DNA of 47,841 nucleotides, taken from Kiritimatiellales bacterium. Its GTDB lineage: Bacteria; Verrucomicrobiota; Kiritimatiellia; UBA8416; JAIOPI01. Below the pieces are notes generated by a model that was not told the origin of the DNA, ran no database searches, and was given only the letters and a program-made list of their open reading frames with translations. Position numbers and translations under genes: made by a program. Numbering within the stretch: position 1 is the first letter of the stretch; each line of letters opens with the position of its first letter. Below, in pieces: positions 18,863 to 27,194 of the stretch. The DNA is taken from assembly GCA_945949405.1 (NCBI GenBank), contig CAMFEP010000003.1:1-47841 (forward strand), in the 5' to 3' direction.

Positions 18863-19486
18863 ATGCGCCACGCAATCCAAACCGCCACGCTGTTCCCACT
18901 CCTGTTGGCGCTCGCGGCCGGGCCCGGCGATGCCGCGGAAAAAACGAATACAGTCGATTCTGTCGGCGGCTCTGGCTACGTCATGAACGGCGCGACTCGC
19001 CCCGAGCTGACCCTGGTCCGCGGTCACAGCTACCTGTTTCAAGCCAGCGCGGCGCCCAGCTTTCATCCGCTCAAATTATCAACCAGTGCCACGGGCGGCG
19101 GCGGAACATCTATTTTCACCAACAAGGTCACCGGCCCACAGCCCTGTTGCGGATCGGGCTGCAGTGCCACCTCGTTCGTGTTCGCACCCGATAGCACCAC
19201 GCCGGATTTGCTCTATTACCAGTGCAATGTGCACCAAAATCTCGGCAACAAAGTCCACATCGTCAACCCGCCCGCCTTTTCCGGCTTCACGGAAACCAAC
19301 GGCCTGATCGGCCTCACCTTCGCCAGCGCCTACAGCACCACCGCCAGCGTGCAGCGTGCCACCGATCTCTTTTCCAACGACTGGCTCACCGTCCAGACCC
19401 TCACCAGCACCCCCGGCAGTATCTCCACCACCATCAGCAACACCTCCGCCACCGAGTTTTACCGCATCCTCACGCCCCTGCCGTGA
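18863..19486 (+). CDS. Secreted cupredoxin-like protein with a C-terminal FYRI-type beta domain
   Basis: Signal peptide; [19 protein letters not shown] and [17 protein letters not shown] give the His/Cys/His pattern; C-terminus [18 protein letters not shown]...[12 protein letters not shown]. Confidence 0.65.
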   Translation: MRHAIQTATLFPLLLALAAGPGDAAEKTNTVDSVGGSGYVMNGATRPELTLVRGHSYLFQASAAPSFHPLKLSTSATGGGGTSIFTNKVTGPQPCCGSGCSATSFVFAPDSTTPDLLYYQCNVHQNLGNKVHIVNPPAFSGFTETNGLIGLTFASAYSTTASVQRATDLFSNDWLTVQTLTSTPGSISTTISNTSATEFYRILTPLP

Positions 19487-19498
19487 GGGGCGTGGCGC

Positions 19499-21517
19499 TC
19501 ACCCGCGCAACACCTTGGCCGCCATCGCCAATTGCTGCCGGTCCCCCAACAACAGCACCTGGTCCCCCTCCTGCAATTCCTCATCAGGCCCCGGATTCAC
19601 AATGGTGCGTCCCACGCGCTCAATCGCCACGATGCTGGCCCCCGTCTCGGCGCGCAGCGCAAGCTCGCGAATGCGCTTGCCCGCCACCGCCCCGGCGACG
19701 ATCACCACGGAATCCATCGCCGCGTCACGCAACAAAGCCGGCAGGGGAAGGGCTGGCCCCTGCGGCTCCGAATGCGGCTGCGTCCAGGTCTCGACCAGCG
19801 CAAATTTGCCCCGCGTGTACAACCGGTTGAAGGTGGTGCCAAAAAAGAACACCGCCACCCCAATCACCACCAGCAACTCGAGCAGCAGATGCCGCGGCGG
19901 CAGAATTGTGGAACTCAACAACAAGGTGATCACGCCAAGCCCCGCCACGCAGAGCGCCAGAAACATATTCTCCACCACCCGCCGCAATATGGTCACATGC
20001 CTCCCCGCCGTCGCCGGGATGCTGATCTCCGCCAGCATCATGCCCAACGCCTGCAGCTTGCGAAACGTCGCCACGTAAATCGGCAGCGCCACCACCACCG
20101 CCAGCGTCCAGAACGCCGTGCGCGCCCCTCCCGGCAGGCGTTCCAACCCCGGCAAGGTCTGGACCAGCGAGGACCGCGCCGCGAATGCCGCGCTCACGAA
20201 GACACCCGCGATGAGCGCCACATTCAATAAATTCTGCCACACCAGGCTGCGCACCACGGCCAGCCCCTGATGCCGCTTCCCCGCATGCTTCAAGGCCGCG
20301 GTCCACCGCGTGTATAAATCCAAAGCCTCCCCCACCGGCCGGGGCGTGGCGCGCCCAAGCCGGCTCACCAGTCCGTCCGAGCCCCGGATCAGGTAGGGCG
20401 TCAACAGGGTGGTCAACACCGAAACCGCAACGGCAATCGGATACAAAAAGTCGCTCGTTACGTTCAGCGATAGGCCGAGTGCCGCAATAATAAAGGAGAA
20501 TTCCCCGATCTGGGCCAGCCCCATGCCCACCCGCAACGCCGTCCGGGGCCGGTTCCCCGCCAGAAACATGCCCAAACTGCAGGCCAGCACCTTGCCCAGA
20601 ATAAAGGTGACCGTGATGATCGCGATCGGCCAGGCATAGGTGCGCAGCAGCGCGGGATCGATCAGCAGCCCGATCGCCACAAAAAATACCGCGCTAAACA
20701 TATCCCGCAGCGGCTGGGTCAGGCGTTCGATCCGCGCCAGGTCGCGCGCCTCGGCAATCACCGCGCCAATCACGAACGCGCCCAAGGCCACGCTGTAGCC
20801 CATCTTGACCGCCAGCAACGATGACCCGAAGCAAAGCCCTAACACGGTCACCAGCAGCATCTCGTCACTCTTGTACCGCCCCACATGGTTCAGCAGCCGC
20901 GGCACCGCGATCAGCCCGATCACCAAAACCATCACCAGAAAAATCGCCAGGCGCCCGATCGTGGTCCCCACCGCCGCCACATCCATGGATCCGGTCATGG
21001 CAATGCCCGAAAGCAGCGCGATCATGATGATCGCCAGAATGTCTTCGATGATCAGGATGCCAAAAATCAACTCGGCAAACCGCTCCTTGCGCAGCCCCAG
21101 CTCACCCAGCGCCTTGATAAGGATTGTGGTCGACGAGATTGCCAGCATGGCCCCAAGGAAGATGCTGTCCATCGTGCCCCAGCCAAAGCCTCGGCCCAGC
21201 CCATAGCCAATGGCGATCATCACCGAAATTTCCAGCACCGCGGCCAGGGCGGCGGATTGTCCCACCTGCTTCACCTTGCGCAGATTGAACTCCAGCCCCA
21301 GCGAGAACATCAGGAAGATGATCCCCAGCTCGGCCAGCGTCTCGATCGTCTCCCGCTCCTGCACCAGCGGAAACGGCGGCGTGTGCGGGCCGATGATCAG
21401 CCCCGCCAGGATATACCCCAGCACCACGGGCTGCTTGAACCGGTGGCACAGGAGCGTCACCACCCCCGCCACAATCATCACCACCGCCAGATCCTGCAGA
21501 AAAATCAACGCATGCAC
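19499..21517 (-). CDS. Kef-type monovalent cation:proton antiporter (CPA2) with C-terminal TrkA_C domain
   Basis: QPVVLGYILAGLIIGPHTPPFPLVQERETIETLAELGIIFLMFSLGLEFNLRKV...; ASIVAIERVGRTIVNPGPDEELQEGDQVLLLGDRQQL. Confidence 0.9.
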   Translation of the reverse strand: MHALIFLQDLAVVMIVAGVVTLLCHRFKQPVVLGYILAGLIIGPHTPPFPLVQERETIETLAELGIIFLMFSLGLEFNLRKVKQVGQSAALAAVLEISVMIAIGYGLGRGFGWGTMDSIFLGAMLAISSTTILIKALGELGLRKERFAELIFGILIIEDILAIIMIALLSGIAMTGSMDVAAVGTTIGRLAIFLVMVLVIGLIAVPRLLNHVGRYKSDEMLLVTVLGLCFGSSLLAVKMGYSVALGAFVIGAVIAEARDLARIERLTQPLRDMFSAVFFVAIGLLIDPALLRTYAWPIAIITVTFILGKVLACSLGMFLAGNRPRTALRVGMGLAQIGEFSFIIAALGLSLNVTSDFLYPIAVAVSVLTTLLTPYLIRGSDGLVSRLGRATPRPVGEALDLYTRWTAALKHAGKRHQGLAVVRSLVWQNLLNVALIAGVFVSAAFAARSSLVQTLPGLERLPGGARTAFWTLAVVVALPIYVATFRKLQALGMMLAEISIPATAGRHVTILRRVVENMFLALCVAGLGVITLLLSSTILPPRHLLLELLVVIGVAVFFFGTTFNRLYTRGKFALVETWTQPHSEPQGPALPLPALLRDAAMDSVVIVAGAVAGKRIRELALRAETGASIVAIERVGRTIVNPGPDEELQEGDQVLLLGDRQQLAMAAKVLRG

Positions 21518-21653
21518 AGTGCCACAGGCAATGCCAAAAAACAGCCGCCAAGGCCACTAGAAATCCTCCAAAGAGACGTTTGGGATCACGAAATTTGGCG
21601 GCCGGGTCCAAAGCCGCGGACCACCGTTATTGTGTATGTTTCAATCCGGGGTG

Positions 21654-21752
21654 GACCGCGGCGTCCCGACGCGGTCAGGCTTCGGAATGCGCAAACGTCT
21701 ATGGCGGGCTGTCGCCCGCAACCCAACGGGAGGGGCGGCCGCTTGGCCGCCC
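21654..21752. repeat. Cluster of GC hairpins upstream of the antiporter gene
   Basis: GACCGCG...CGCGGTC 21654-21676; GCGGGC TGTC GCCCGC about 21704-21719; GGGCGGCC GC TTGGCCGCCC 21733-21752. Confidence 0.8.
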
Positions 21753-21839
21753 AAGCGCCGCGTGGCCGCGGCCCCACCCAAAACATACACGCAAACGTGT
21801 ATCCGGTTCAAAAAGGTTCTAAACAGTACACAACCAAAA

Positions 21840-21916
21840 TGGGGCGAGTGACGGGGATCGAACCCGCGACATTCAGAACCACAATCTGACGCTCTACCAA
21901 CTGAGCTACACCCGCC
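21840..21916 (-). tRNA. trnH: tRNA-His (anticodon GTG), CCA encoded
   Basis: Reverse complement (G)GCGGGTGTAGCTCAGTTGGTAGAGCGTCAGATTGTGGTTCTGAATGTCGCGGGTTCGATCCCCGTCACTCGCC(CCA): cloverleaf, anticodon loop TTGTGGT, G-1 opposite C73. Confidence 0.97.
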
Positions 21917-22033
21917 ATGCGCTGGCAGCGGCCGGCACGCGACCGCCCACCATTGACAAGCCCATTACTCTAGCCAGCCCCCTGCCGAGTTCAACCCTTT
22001 TCGCGCATCGAAATCAGATCTCCGGGAAATCTG

Positions 22034-22064
22034 TATCCGCGTCCATCCGCGTTCAGATGCGGTT
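22034..22064. repeat. F1-like word repeat (ATCCGCGTCCATCCGCGTTCAGATGCGGTT)
   Basis: Read directly; upstream of the PgaB-like gene. Confidence 0.8.
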
Positions 22065-22124
22065 TCCGCGTTCCCTTCAAAATGCCGCTTGCAGTCTGAC
22101 CGGCCCGGATTAAGCTCTTTCGGC

Positions 22125-25049
22125 GTGAAGAAGTTTTTGCGATTGAGCTTGTTATGCATCCTGTTGGACGGCCCGCTCGCCGTTGCCAATCCCCTTCCCG
22201 ATGCTCCCGCCGCGAATAATCCGGCCCCGGAAACCAGCCAGCCAACCGTCGCCTCGTTCGCCGCGCAGGCGCGTTCGCAGATTGATGCGCGGCTCCTTGA
22301 TGAAGCCTCCCACACCTTGCAGCAGGGCTTGGAGGTCTTCCCGGATAGCGCCCTCCTGCTGCGCCTCAAGGGTGCGCTAGAACGCCGACAGGGCAACAAT
22401 GCCGCGGCACTCATTACCCACGAAGCCCTCGCCAAGGCCGACCCAGCCAACGAAGCAGACAGGTCCGTGCTGGCCCTGCTCCTGGCAGACGCCGCCACCC
22501 GCGCCACCACCCAGGACGCCGCCGCCATGCTCGCCCGCGCCATGCCACTTTCCGACTACAACGCCGATATCACCGCCGCTTACTGTCTCGCCGCCGCCCG
22601 CGTCAAACAACCCGAAGCCGTGATCGCCGCCTACGAACACCTCGACGCGCCGCATCGCGAACACCCCAGCCTGCTCACCGCCGCCGCCGCCAGCTACCGC
22701 GAACTGGAGCGCTTCGACGATGCCGCCACCCTCTATGACCGACTGCTCACCGCCTCGCCCAAAGACCCGGCGCTGGCCGACGCCTACGTCGACGCGCTGC
22801 TCAAGGGCCAGTCCGCCACCACCGGCGCGCGCGTCGCCGCCGCCGCGAAACGGCACCCCGACTGCCTCCCGCTGCTGCGCGCCTATGTGCAGTGGTGTCT
22901 CGATCACGGCGAACCCTGGCGCGGCCTGCAAACCCTGACGCAAGTGCTCATGATGGCACCCGACGAACACAATGCCGCCAACCAGCGCGTCGCCCTCCTG
23001 GCCGACCTCGGCTGCGCCACCCTCGCCCGGGATTTCACCAAAACCTACAACACCACCATCGATGAGACCGTGCAGCAGCGTGTGCGCACCCGCATGGCGG
23101 AGGCAGAAGCCAACTGGCGAAGGATCGACAGCACCGCCGGCGCACCGTCTGACCTCCAGCCCGGACTCCAAACGGAACCCACAACAGCCCCCAAAGGCTT
23201 GCTGACGCTGGACTATGGCGACATCACCGAGGAAGCCGCGCCGGGTTCCACCAGCGTGGATCTGACCATGCTGATCCAGCAAATTGAGTATCTGCGTGGA
23301 CACGGCTTCAAATTCGTCAGCGATCGCGACGTGTCCGCCGCCAGGCGCGGGAAGAAACCTTTGCCGGCGCGGGCCGCGTTGCTCCTCTTCCACGGCGGAT
23401 TCGCCTCATTCGCCGAGCGCGTCATGCCCGTTCTCGAGCAATATCACTATCCCGCGCTCCTCGCCATTCCCACCGCAAAACTAGAGCAAAAACGCGTCGC
23501 CGCCCCCACGCCCGCCCTGATGACATGGGAACAGGTGCGCACCCTTGCCGCCAATCCGATGCTCACGCTGGTTTCCATGTCCCACAGTCTGGACAACGTT
23601 GCCCAAAGCAACCCACAGGGCCGCCTGGCCCCGGCCGCGCATTCCTGCCTCTATCTTCCCCAAACCTCGCGCTACGAAACCGTCGATGAATATCGCGAGC
23701 GCATCACGGCCGATCTCAAAACCTCCCAACGCCTGCTCGCCTCGCGCACGGGGCGAGTGACCGACATTCTGCTCTGGCCGGAGGGCGTCTATAATCACCT
23801 CACCCTCGATGCGGCGCGCATGCTCGACTATGGCCTGATGTTTGCCGCGGAAACCCCCAACATGCCAAGGGACACGGACGTATTCCCCACCTTCGTGCCC
23901 GTCGGCGCCACCACCCTGGAAAACTTCGCCAGCCGCGTTTGGCAGTGGGGCCTGCCCCCCAAGCCAGACACCCGCCCTTCCCTCGCCATGCCGCTCAATC
24001 TCGCCAGCGTCATCGGCAGCTCGGCGGATCAAACCCGCGCCAATCTCTCCACCGCCGTGGAGCGCGCCGTCAGCGCCGGGGTGGACACAGTCTATCTGTC
24101 CGCCTGCACGGACGAAAATGGCGACGGCGCCGCCGAATCCGCCTTCTTCCCCAACCGTACCCTGCCCATGAAAGCCGACCTCCTCGACCACGCCGCAAGC
24201 CTGCTGCGCTATCGCGGAATCGAGGTCGTGGTGGTCATGCCCGTGCTCGGCATCCACCCGCCCGTGAAGGAACCTGATCAACGCCTCCTCGTCATGGAAT
24301 TCCACCTGGGCCAGGTTGCCCCGGACCCCTGGCGCTTCCGCCTGACACCATTCCACCCGGAGGCCCTCCGCATGATTCGTGAATTGCACGAGGATCTGGC
24401 CGCGCACGTGGACCTGGACAACGTGCTCTTCGGCCGTGACGCCTACTTGACGGATTTTGAGGATGGAGGCCCCATGGCCGCGGCATTCGCCCGTGAAAAA
24501 GCCGGCATTCACGAGCGCAATCCGAAAGAGTTTTCGCCCGACCAACGCCAGCAGTGGGTGGCGTTGAAATCCGTTACCATCGGCAATCTTCTCGACGACC
24601 TGCAGGCCGCCATTACCCTCTGGCACCCCTCCGCCCGGTTTGGCCGCTTCCTCTATGCACCCGTCCTGCTCGATCCCATCGCCCGTGAATGGTTTACCCA
24701 GGACTACCAGGCAACCCTCGCCAAGTACCACTTCGTCTGTGTCGACGCGAATCCCGAACTTTATGCGACGGAATCCCCCCTGGCCTGGCTGCATGATCTC
24801 GCCGCCAAGGCTGCGGCAACCCCTCAAGGCATCGAAAAAACCGTCTTTTGCATCCCCCTTCTGCAGGACAAACAGGAAGATTGGCTGTCAAAATCATCCT
24901 GGACCAAACGCACCGTGGAATTGGGCTCCGCCGGCGCCCGGCATATGGCCTTTGAGCCCGATCTGCCCCTCCAGGATACCCCCTCCCTGTCCTCCATTCA
25001 GGCCGTTCACAGGGCAATCGACCGTCTCACCCCCACCCCAAAACACTAG
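22125..25049 (+). CDS. TPR + PgaB-like (polysaccharide deacetylase + GH153-like) fusion, deacetylase motifs degenerate
   Basis: Signal peptide from a GTG start (VKKFLRLSLLCILLDGPLAVA); TPR-like helices; PLPARAALLLFHGGFASFAERVMPVLEQYHYPALLAI aligns by eye to PgaB ...LTFDDGY...; SHSLDNVAQSNPQGRLAPAAHSCLY...RYETVDEYRERI; DNVLFGRDAYLTDFEDG. Track start at 22089 is TTG. Confidence 0.78.
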   Translation: MKKFLRLSLLCILLDGPLAVANPLPDAPAANNPAPETSQPTVASFAAQARSQIDARLLDEASHTLQQGLEVFPDSALLLRLKGALERRQGNNAAALITHEALAKADPANEADRSVLALLLADAATRATTQDAAAMLARAMPLSDYNADITAAYCLAAARVKQPEAVIAAYEHLDAPHREHPSLLTAAAASYRELERFDDAATLYDRLLTASPKDPALADAYVDALLKGQSATTGARVAAAAKRHPDCLPLLRAYVQWCLDHGEPWRGLQTLTQVLMMAPDEHNAANQRVALLADLGCATLARDFTKTYNTTIDETVQQRVRTRMAEAEANWRRIDSTAGAPSDLQPGLQTEPTTAPKGLLTLDYGDITEEAAPGSTSVDLTMLIQQIEYLRGHGFKFVSDRDVSAARRGKKPLPARAALLLFHGGFASFAERVMPVLEQYHYPALLAIPTAKLEQKRVAAPTPALMTWEQVRTLAANPMLTLVSMSHSLDNVAQSNPQGRLAPAAHSCLYLPQTSRYETVDEYRERITADLKTSQRLLASRTGRVTDILLWPEGVYNHLTLDAARMLDYGLMFAAETPNMPRDTDVFPTFVPVGATTLENFASRVWQWGLPPKPDTRPSLAMPLNLASVIGSSADQTRANLSTAVERAVSAGVDTVYLSACTDENGDGAAESAFFPNRTLPMKADLLDHAASLLRYRGIEVVVVMPVLGIHPPVKEPDQRLLVMEFHLGQVAPDPWRFRLTPFHPEALRMIRELHEDLAAHVDLDNVLFGRDAYLTDFEDGGPMAAAFAREKAGIHERNPKEFSPDQRQQWVALKSVTIGNLLDDLQAAITLWHPSARFGRFLYAPVLLDPIAREWFTQDYQATLAKYHFVCVDANPELYATESPLAWLHDLAAKAAATPQGIEKTVFCIPLLQDKQEDWLSKSSWTKRTVELGSAGARHMAFEPDLPLQDTPSLSSIQAVHRAIDRLTPTPKH

Positions 25050-25177
25050 CACCCACCGTTAAACGGGGGCGCTGGGCTCATGGGGATGCCTTTCCCAATA
25101 TTTTCCCGCATTTACGCTGGACTTTCACAACCTGTTTTTGTACAGAACTCATGCGCTTCGGCTCGGAAAAAATGTCG

Positions 25178-25194
25178 GGTGTTCAATGAACACC
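25178..25194. promoter_or_regulatory. Perfect 17-nt palindrome GGTGTTCA-A-TGAACACC, candidate operator
   Basis: Read directly; 51 nt upstream of the ATG at 25246. Confidence 0.5.
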
Positions 25195-25245
25195 ACCCCG
25201 CATGCAAGGCGATTCGAGTGGGGCAACCCACGGGAGTATTGCTGC

Positions 25246-25770
25246 ATGAAGTCACGATCTAGCTCGGATGTCTGGTTCTCATCTACGCTTCTTTCTCTCG
25301 GGATGCTGTTCCTCGCCAGCATTCGCGCAACGGCCGCCAATGGCGCATCGGCCGAAATCAAAGTCCCGATCATCATGGAAGAAGCAACGGTGCGCGGAAA
25401 AGTCGCCGTATTGGAATCCGCCCGCGAGGAGCGCAAGGTCATCTCCGGCCTCAAGGTGGAGGTCTATTCCACAAAGGTCGCGGAAACCCAGGAAAAGCAT
25501 CGCTGGGGTAAACAGCCAACCACCACACAATTGGAAAAAAACAAGTTGCTCCACGAAACCCAGACAGATGATTTGGGGCTGTTCGACCTACCCCTCTTGG
25601 ACGTGGGCGATTATCTGCTGCATGTCAGCCAGGTTCAGTTCCGCCTCACCGTTATTTCCCAGTCAGCCGAGCGCGCAGGACAATCCGAGCCAAAGGTCCT
25701 GTTGATCCTGATTCCGAAGGAAGTCGTGAGCCTCCGTTCGGAAGAAAAGCCAAAAGAGCCCGCACCTTGA
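25246..25770 (+). CDS. Small secreted protein, related to the product of 27195-27635
   Basis: Signal peptide SSTLLSLGMLFLASIRATAANG; HETQTDDLGLFDLPLLDVGDYLLHVSQVQFRLTVISQS...KVLLILIPKEVVSL. Confidence 0.72.
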   Translation: MKSRSSSDVWFSSTLLSLGMLFLASIRATAANGASAEIKVPIIMEEATVRGKVAVLESAREERKVISGLKVEVYSTKVAETQEKHRWGKQPTTTQLEKNKLLHETQTDDLGLFDLPLLDVGDYLLHVSQVQFRLTVISQSAERAGQSEPKVLLILIPKEVVSLRSEEKPKEPAP

Positions 25771-25777
25771 TGAATTG

Positions 25778-25803
25778 TTGCCCTGCCCCCACGGGCAGGG
25801 CAA
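25778..25803. terminator. Perfect hairpin TTGCCCTGCCC-CCAC-GGGCAGGGCAA just after the stop codon; possible terminator or RNA 3' stabiliser (no T tract)
   Basis: 11-bp perfect arms. Confidence 0.4.
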
Positions 25804-26060
25804 ATCTTGCGCAATCTTGGGTTTTATTGAAAACCACGCGCAATTCCGTCGACAACCCCCACCGTCCACGCCCTTTGCCTGTCTCCGGGTATCCCCAATC
25901 CCCTTTGGTTATTTCCAGCCTGTAGCCAGCGGGGTCCCTTGGCCTTCGTCGCCACCTGGGCGAACACAGGCTGACCCGGGCCCCAACCTATGGACCCAAC
26001 AAGGCCGACTACAGCAGGCAAAATACACCATAAATCTTTGAAAATCCCAACATTACCCAC

Positions 26061-26098
26061 AAAAAAAGCGACCCTCCCAAAACTTGGGAGGGTCGCTT
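26061..26098 (-). terminator. Rho-independent terminator for the minus-strand beta-barrel gene
   Basis: AAGCGACCCTCCCAA-AAC-TTGGGAGGGTCGCTT, 15-bp perfect stem, A7 on + strand = U7 on the minus transcript. Confidence 0.93.
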
Positions 26099-26122
26099 GA
26101 CAATCGGCACCTGGCGCTTCGA

Positions 26123-26719
26123 TTAGAACTCGCCGCGCACGCCGAACTGAATAGCAAGACTGGTCATCTCGAACGTGTCATCCGAGGGCGTCCCGCTGTT
26201 CGTGGTAACATCCAAAGACGTGTCGATCAAATCCACCGAAACCAGATACTTGATCTTGTCACCCATGGCGATTCCCACGCCCACGAGGAACCCGGTGTCC
26301 GAATCAAATTCGATGTCATCGTTCTCCAGCCACTCCGGGTCCGGAAAGTAAACCAACCCCACGCGCGGCCCGATGTCCAAGGACTCGGAAACCGAGATGT
26401 ACCCTTCCAACAGAATCTGCAGCATGAAGGAACGGAACCCATCGTTGATGATGACGCCGCCACCGCCCAAGAGGTCCACATAACACCTGTCACCAACCGG
26501 CATCCCCACACCCAAGGCAATGTTGGGCATCGTGTAGACTTCCGAGAGGCTTGTTTTCGAGCCATCGGCGCCCGTCACCGAAAACTTGTCGCCACTCGTA
26601 TCCAAGAGGATACTCGCCGGCTGTGCGTTGATCACGAAATCCAAGTCCGTTTCAGCGCGCGCGGATTGCAACCCCACGAGGGCAACCAACGCCGCCACCA
26701 ATCCCGTTGTCTTGTGCAT
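26123..26719 (-). CDS. Outer-membrane beta-barrel protein
   Basis: Signal peptide MHKTTGLVAALVALVGLQSARA; alternating amphipathic strands; C-terminal ...SLAIQFGVRGEF with terminal Phe. Confidence 0.75.
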   Translation of the reverse strand: MHKTTGLVAALVALVGLQSARAETDLDFVINAQPASILLDTSGDKFSVTGADGSKTSLSEVYTMPNIALGVGMPVGDRCYVDLLGGGGVIINDGFRSFMLQILLEGYISVSESLDIGPRVGLVYFPDPEWLENDDIEFDSDTGFLVGVGIAMGDKIKYLVSVDLIDTSLDVTTNSGTPSDDTFEMTSLAIQFGVRGEF

Positions 26720-26770
26720 GCTGTGTCCTTAGTTACACACGAGGGCTTTATGGCCCAAATCTGAAATCGA

Positions 26771-26799
26771 AGTCTAGCGGCGTGTTCCGGATGGCGCAA
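26771..26799 (-). promoter_or_regulatory. Candidate promoter TTGCGC-N17-TAGACT for the beta-barrel gene
   Basis: Reverse-strand reading, correct 17-nt spacing, about 50 nt from ATG. Confidence 0.45.
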
Positions 26800-27011
26800 T
26801 CATTTTGTGGGACTTTTCGCACGCCTCGATTTCACGCCCCACACTACTGTAAAAAACTGACCAGCGCTGTATCCATTCGCGACAGTGCTCAAGCCGTCAT
26901 ATGAATCAAGGGGACATCACCAAAACCCCATGCCAAGTCCGGCCACAACCCACTCGCCTTGGTTTCCGTCAGGCACCGACCTCTCGGCACGATTCGTGCT
27001 AAAACCACCCC

Positions 27012-27040
27012 ATCGCATGGCAAAGGATGCAATCGCATGG
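27012..27040. repeat. Direct repeat ATCGCATGG x2, 20-bp spacing
   Basis: catcgcatgg caaaggatgc aatcgcatgg read directly. Confidence 0.7.
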
Positions 27041-27129
27041 GAAGTGTGGCCGTTTCGGGAAATGCCCGGTTGTTTGTGGAGGCCGGTAGCGCGGCGGGGC
27101 AAAACCAGAAAAATAAGCACGGAACAAGA

Positions 27130-27158
27130 TTGACGGGAGCAGTAGAAAAAACTACACT
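27130..27158 (+). promoter_or_regulatory. Candidate promoter TTGACG-N17-TACACT
   Basis: Spacing exact; followed by AAAGGAGA RBS and ATG 27195. Confidence 0.6.
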
Positions 27159-27194
27159 CCTGACCATCTTTAGCAATGCGTGAAAGGAGACAGT

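Noticed and set aside
3363-22064. CRISPR array interpretation of the short repeats
   Set aside because: Units are 7-15 nt, copies 2-5, with no unique 30-40 nt spacers of regular length and no cas genes.
26889-27176. 95-aa minus-strand ORF between the beta-barrel gene and the secreted protein gene
   Set aside because: No recognisable domain, overlaps the likely promoter and operator region; insufficient support.
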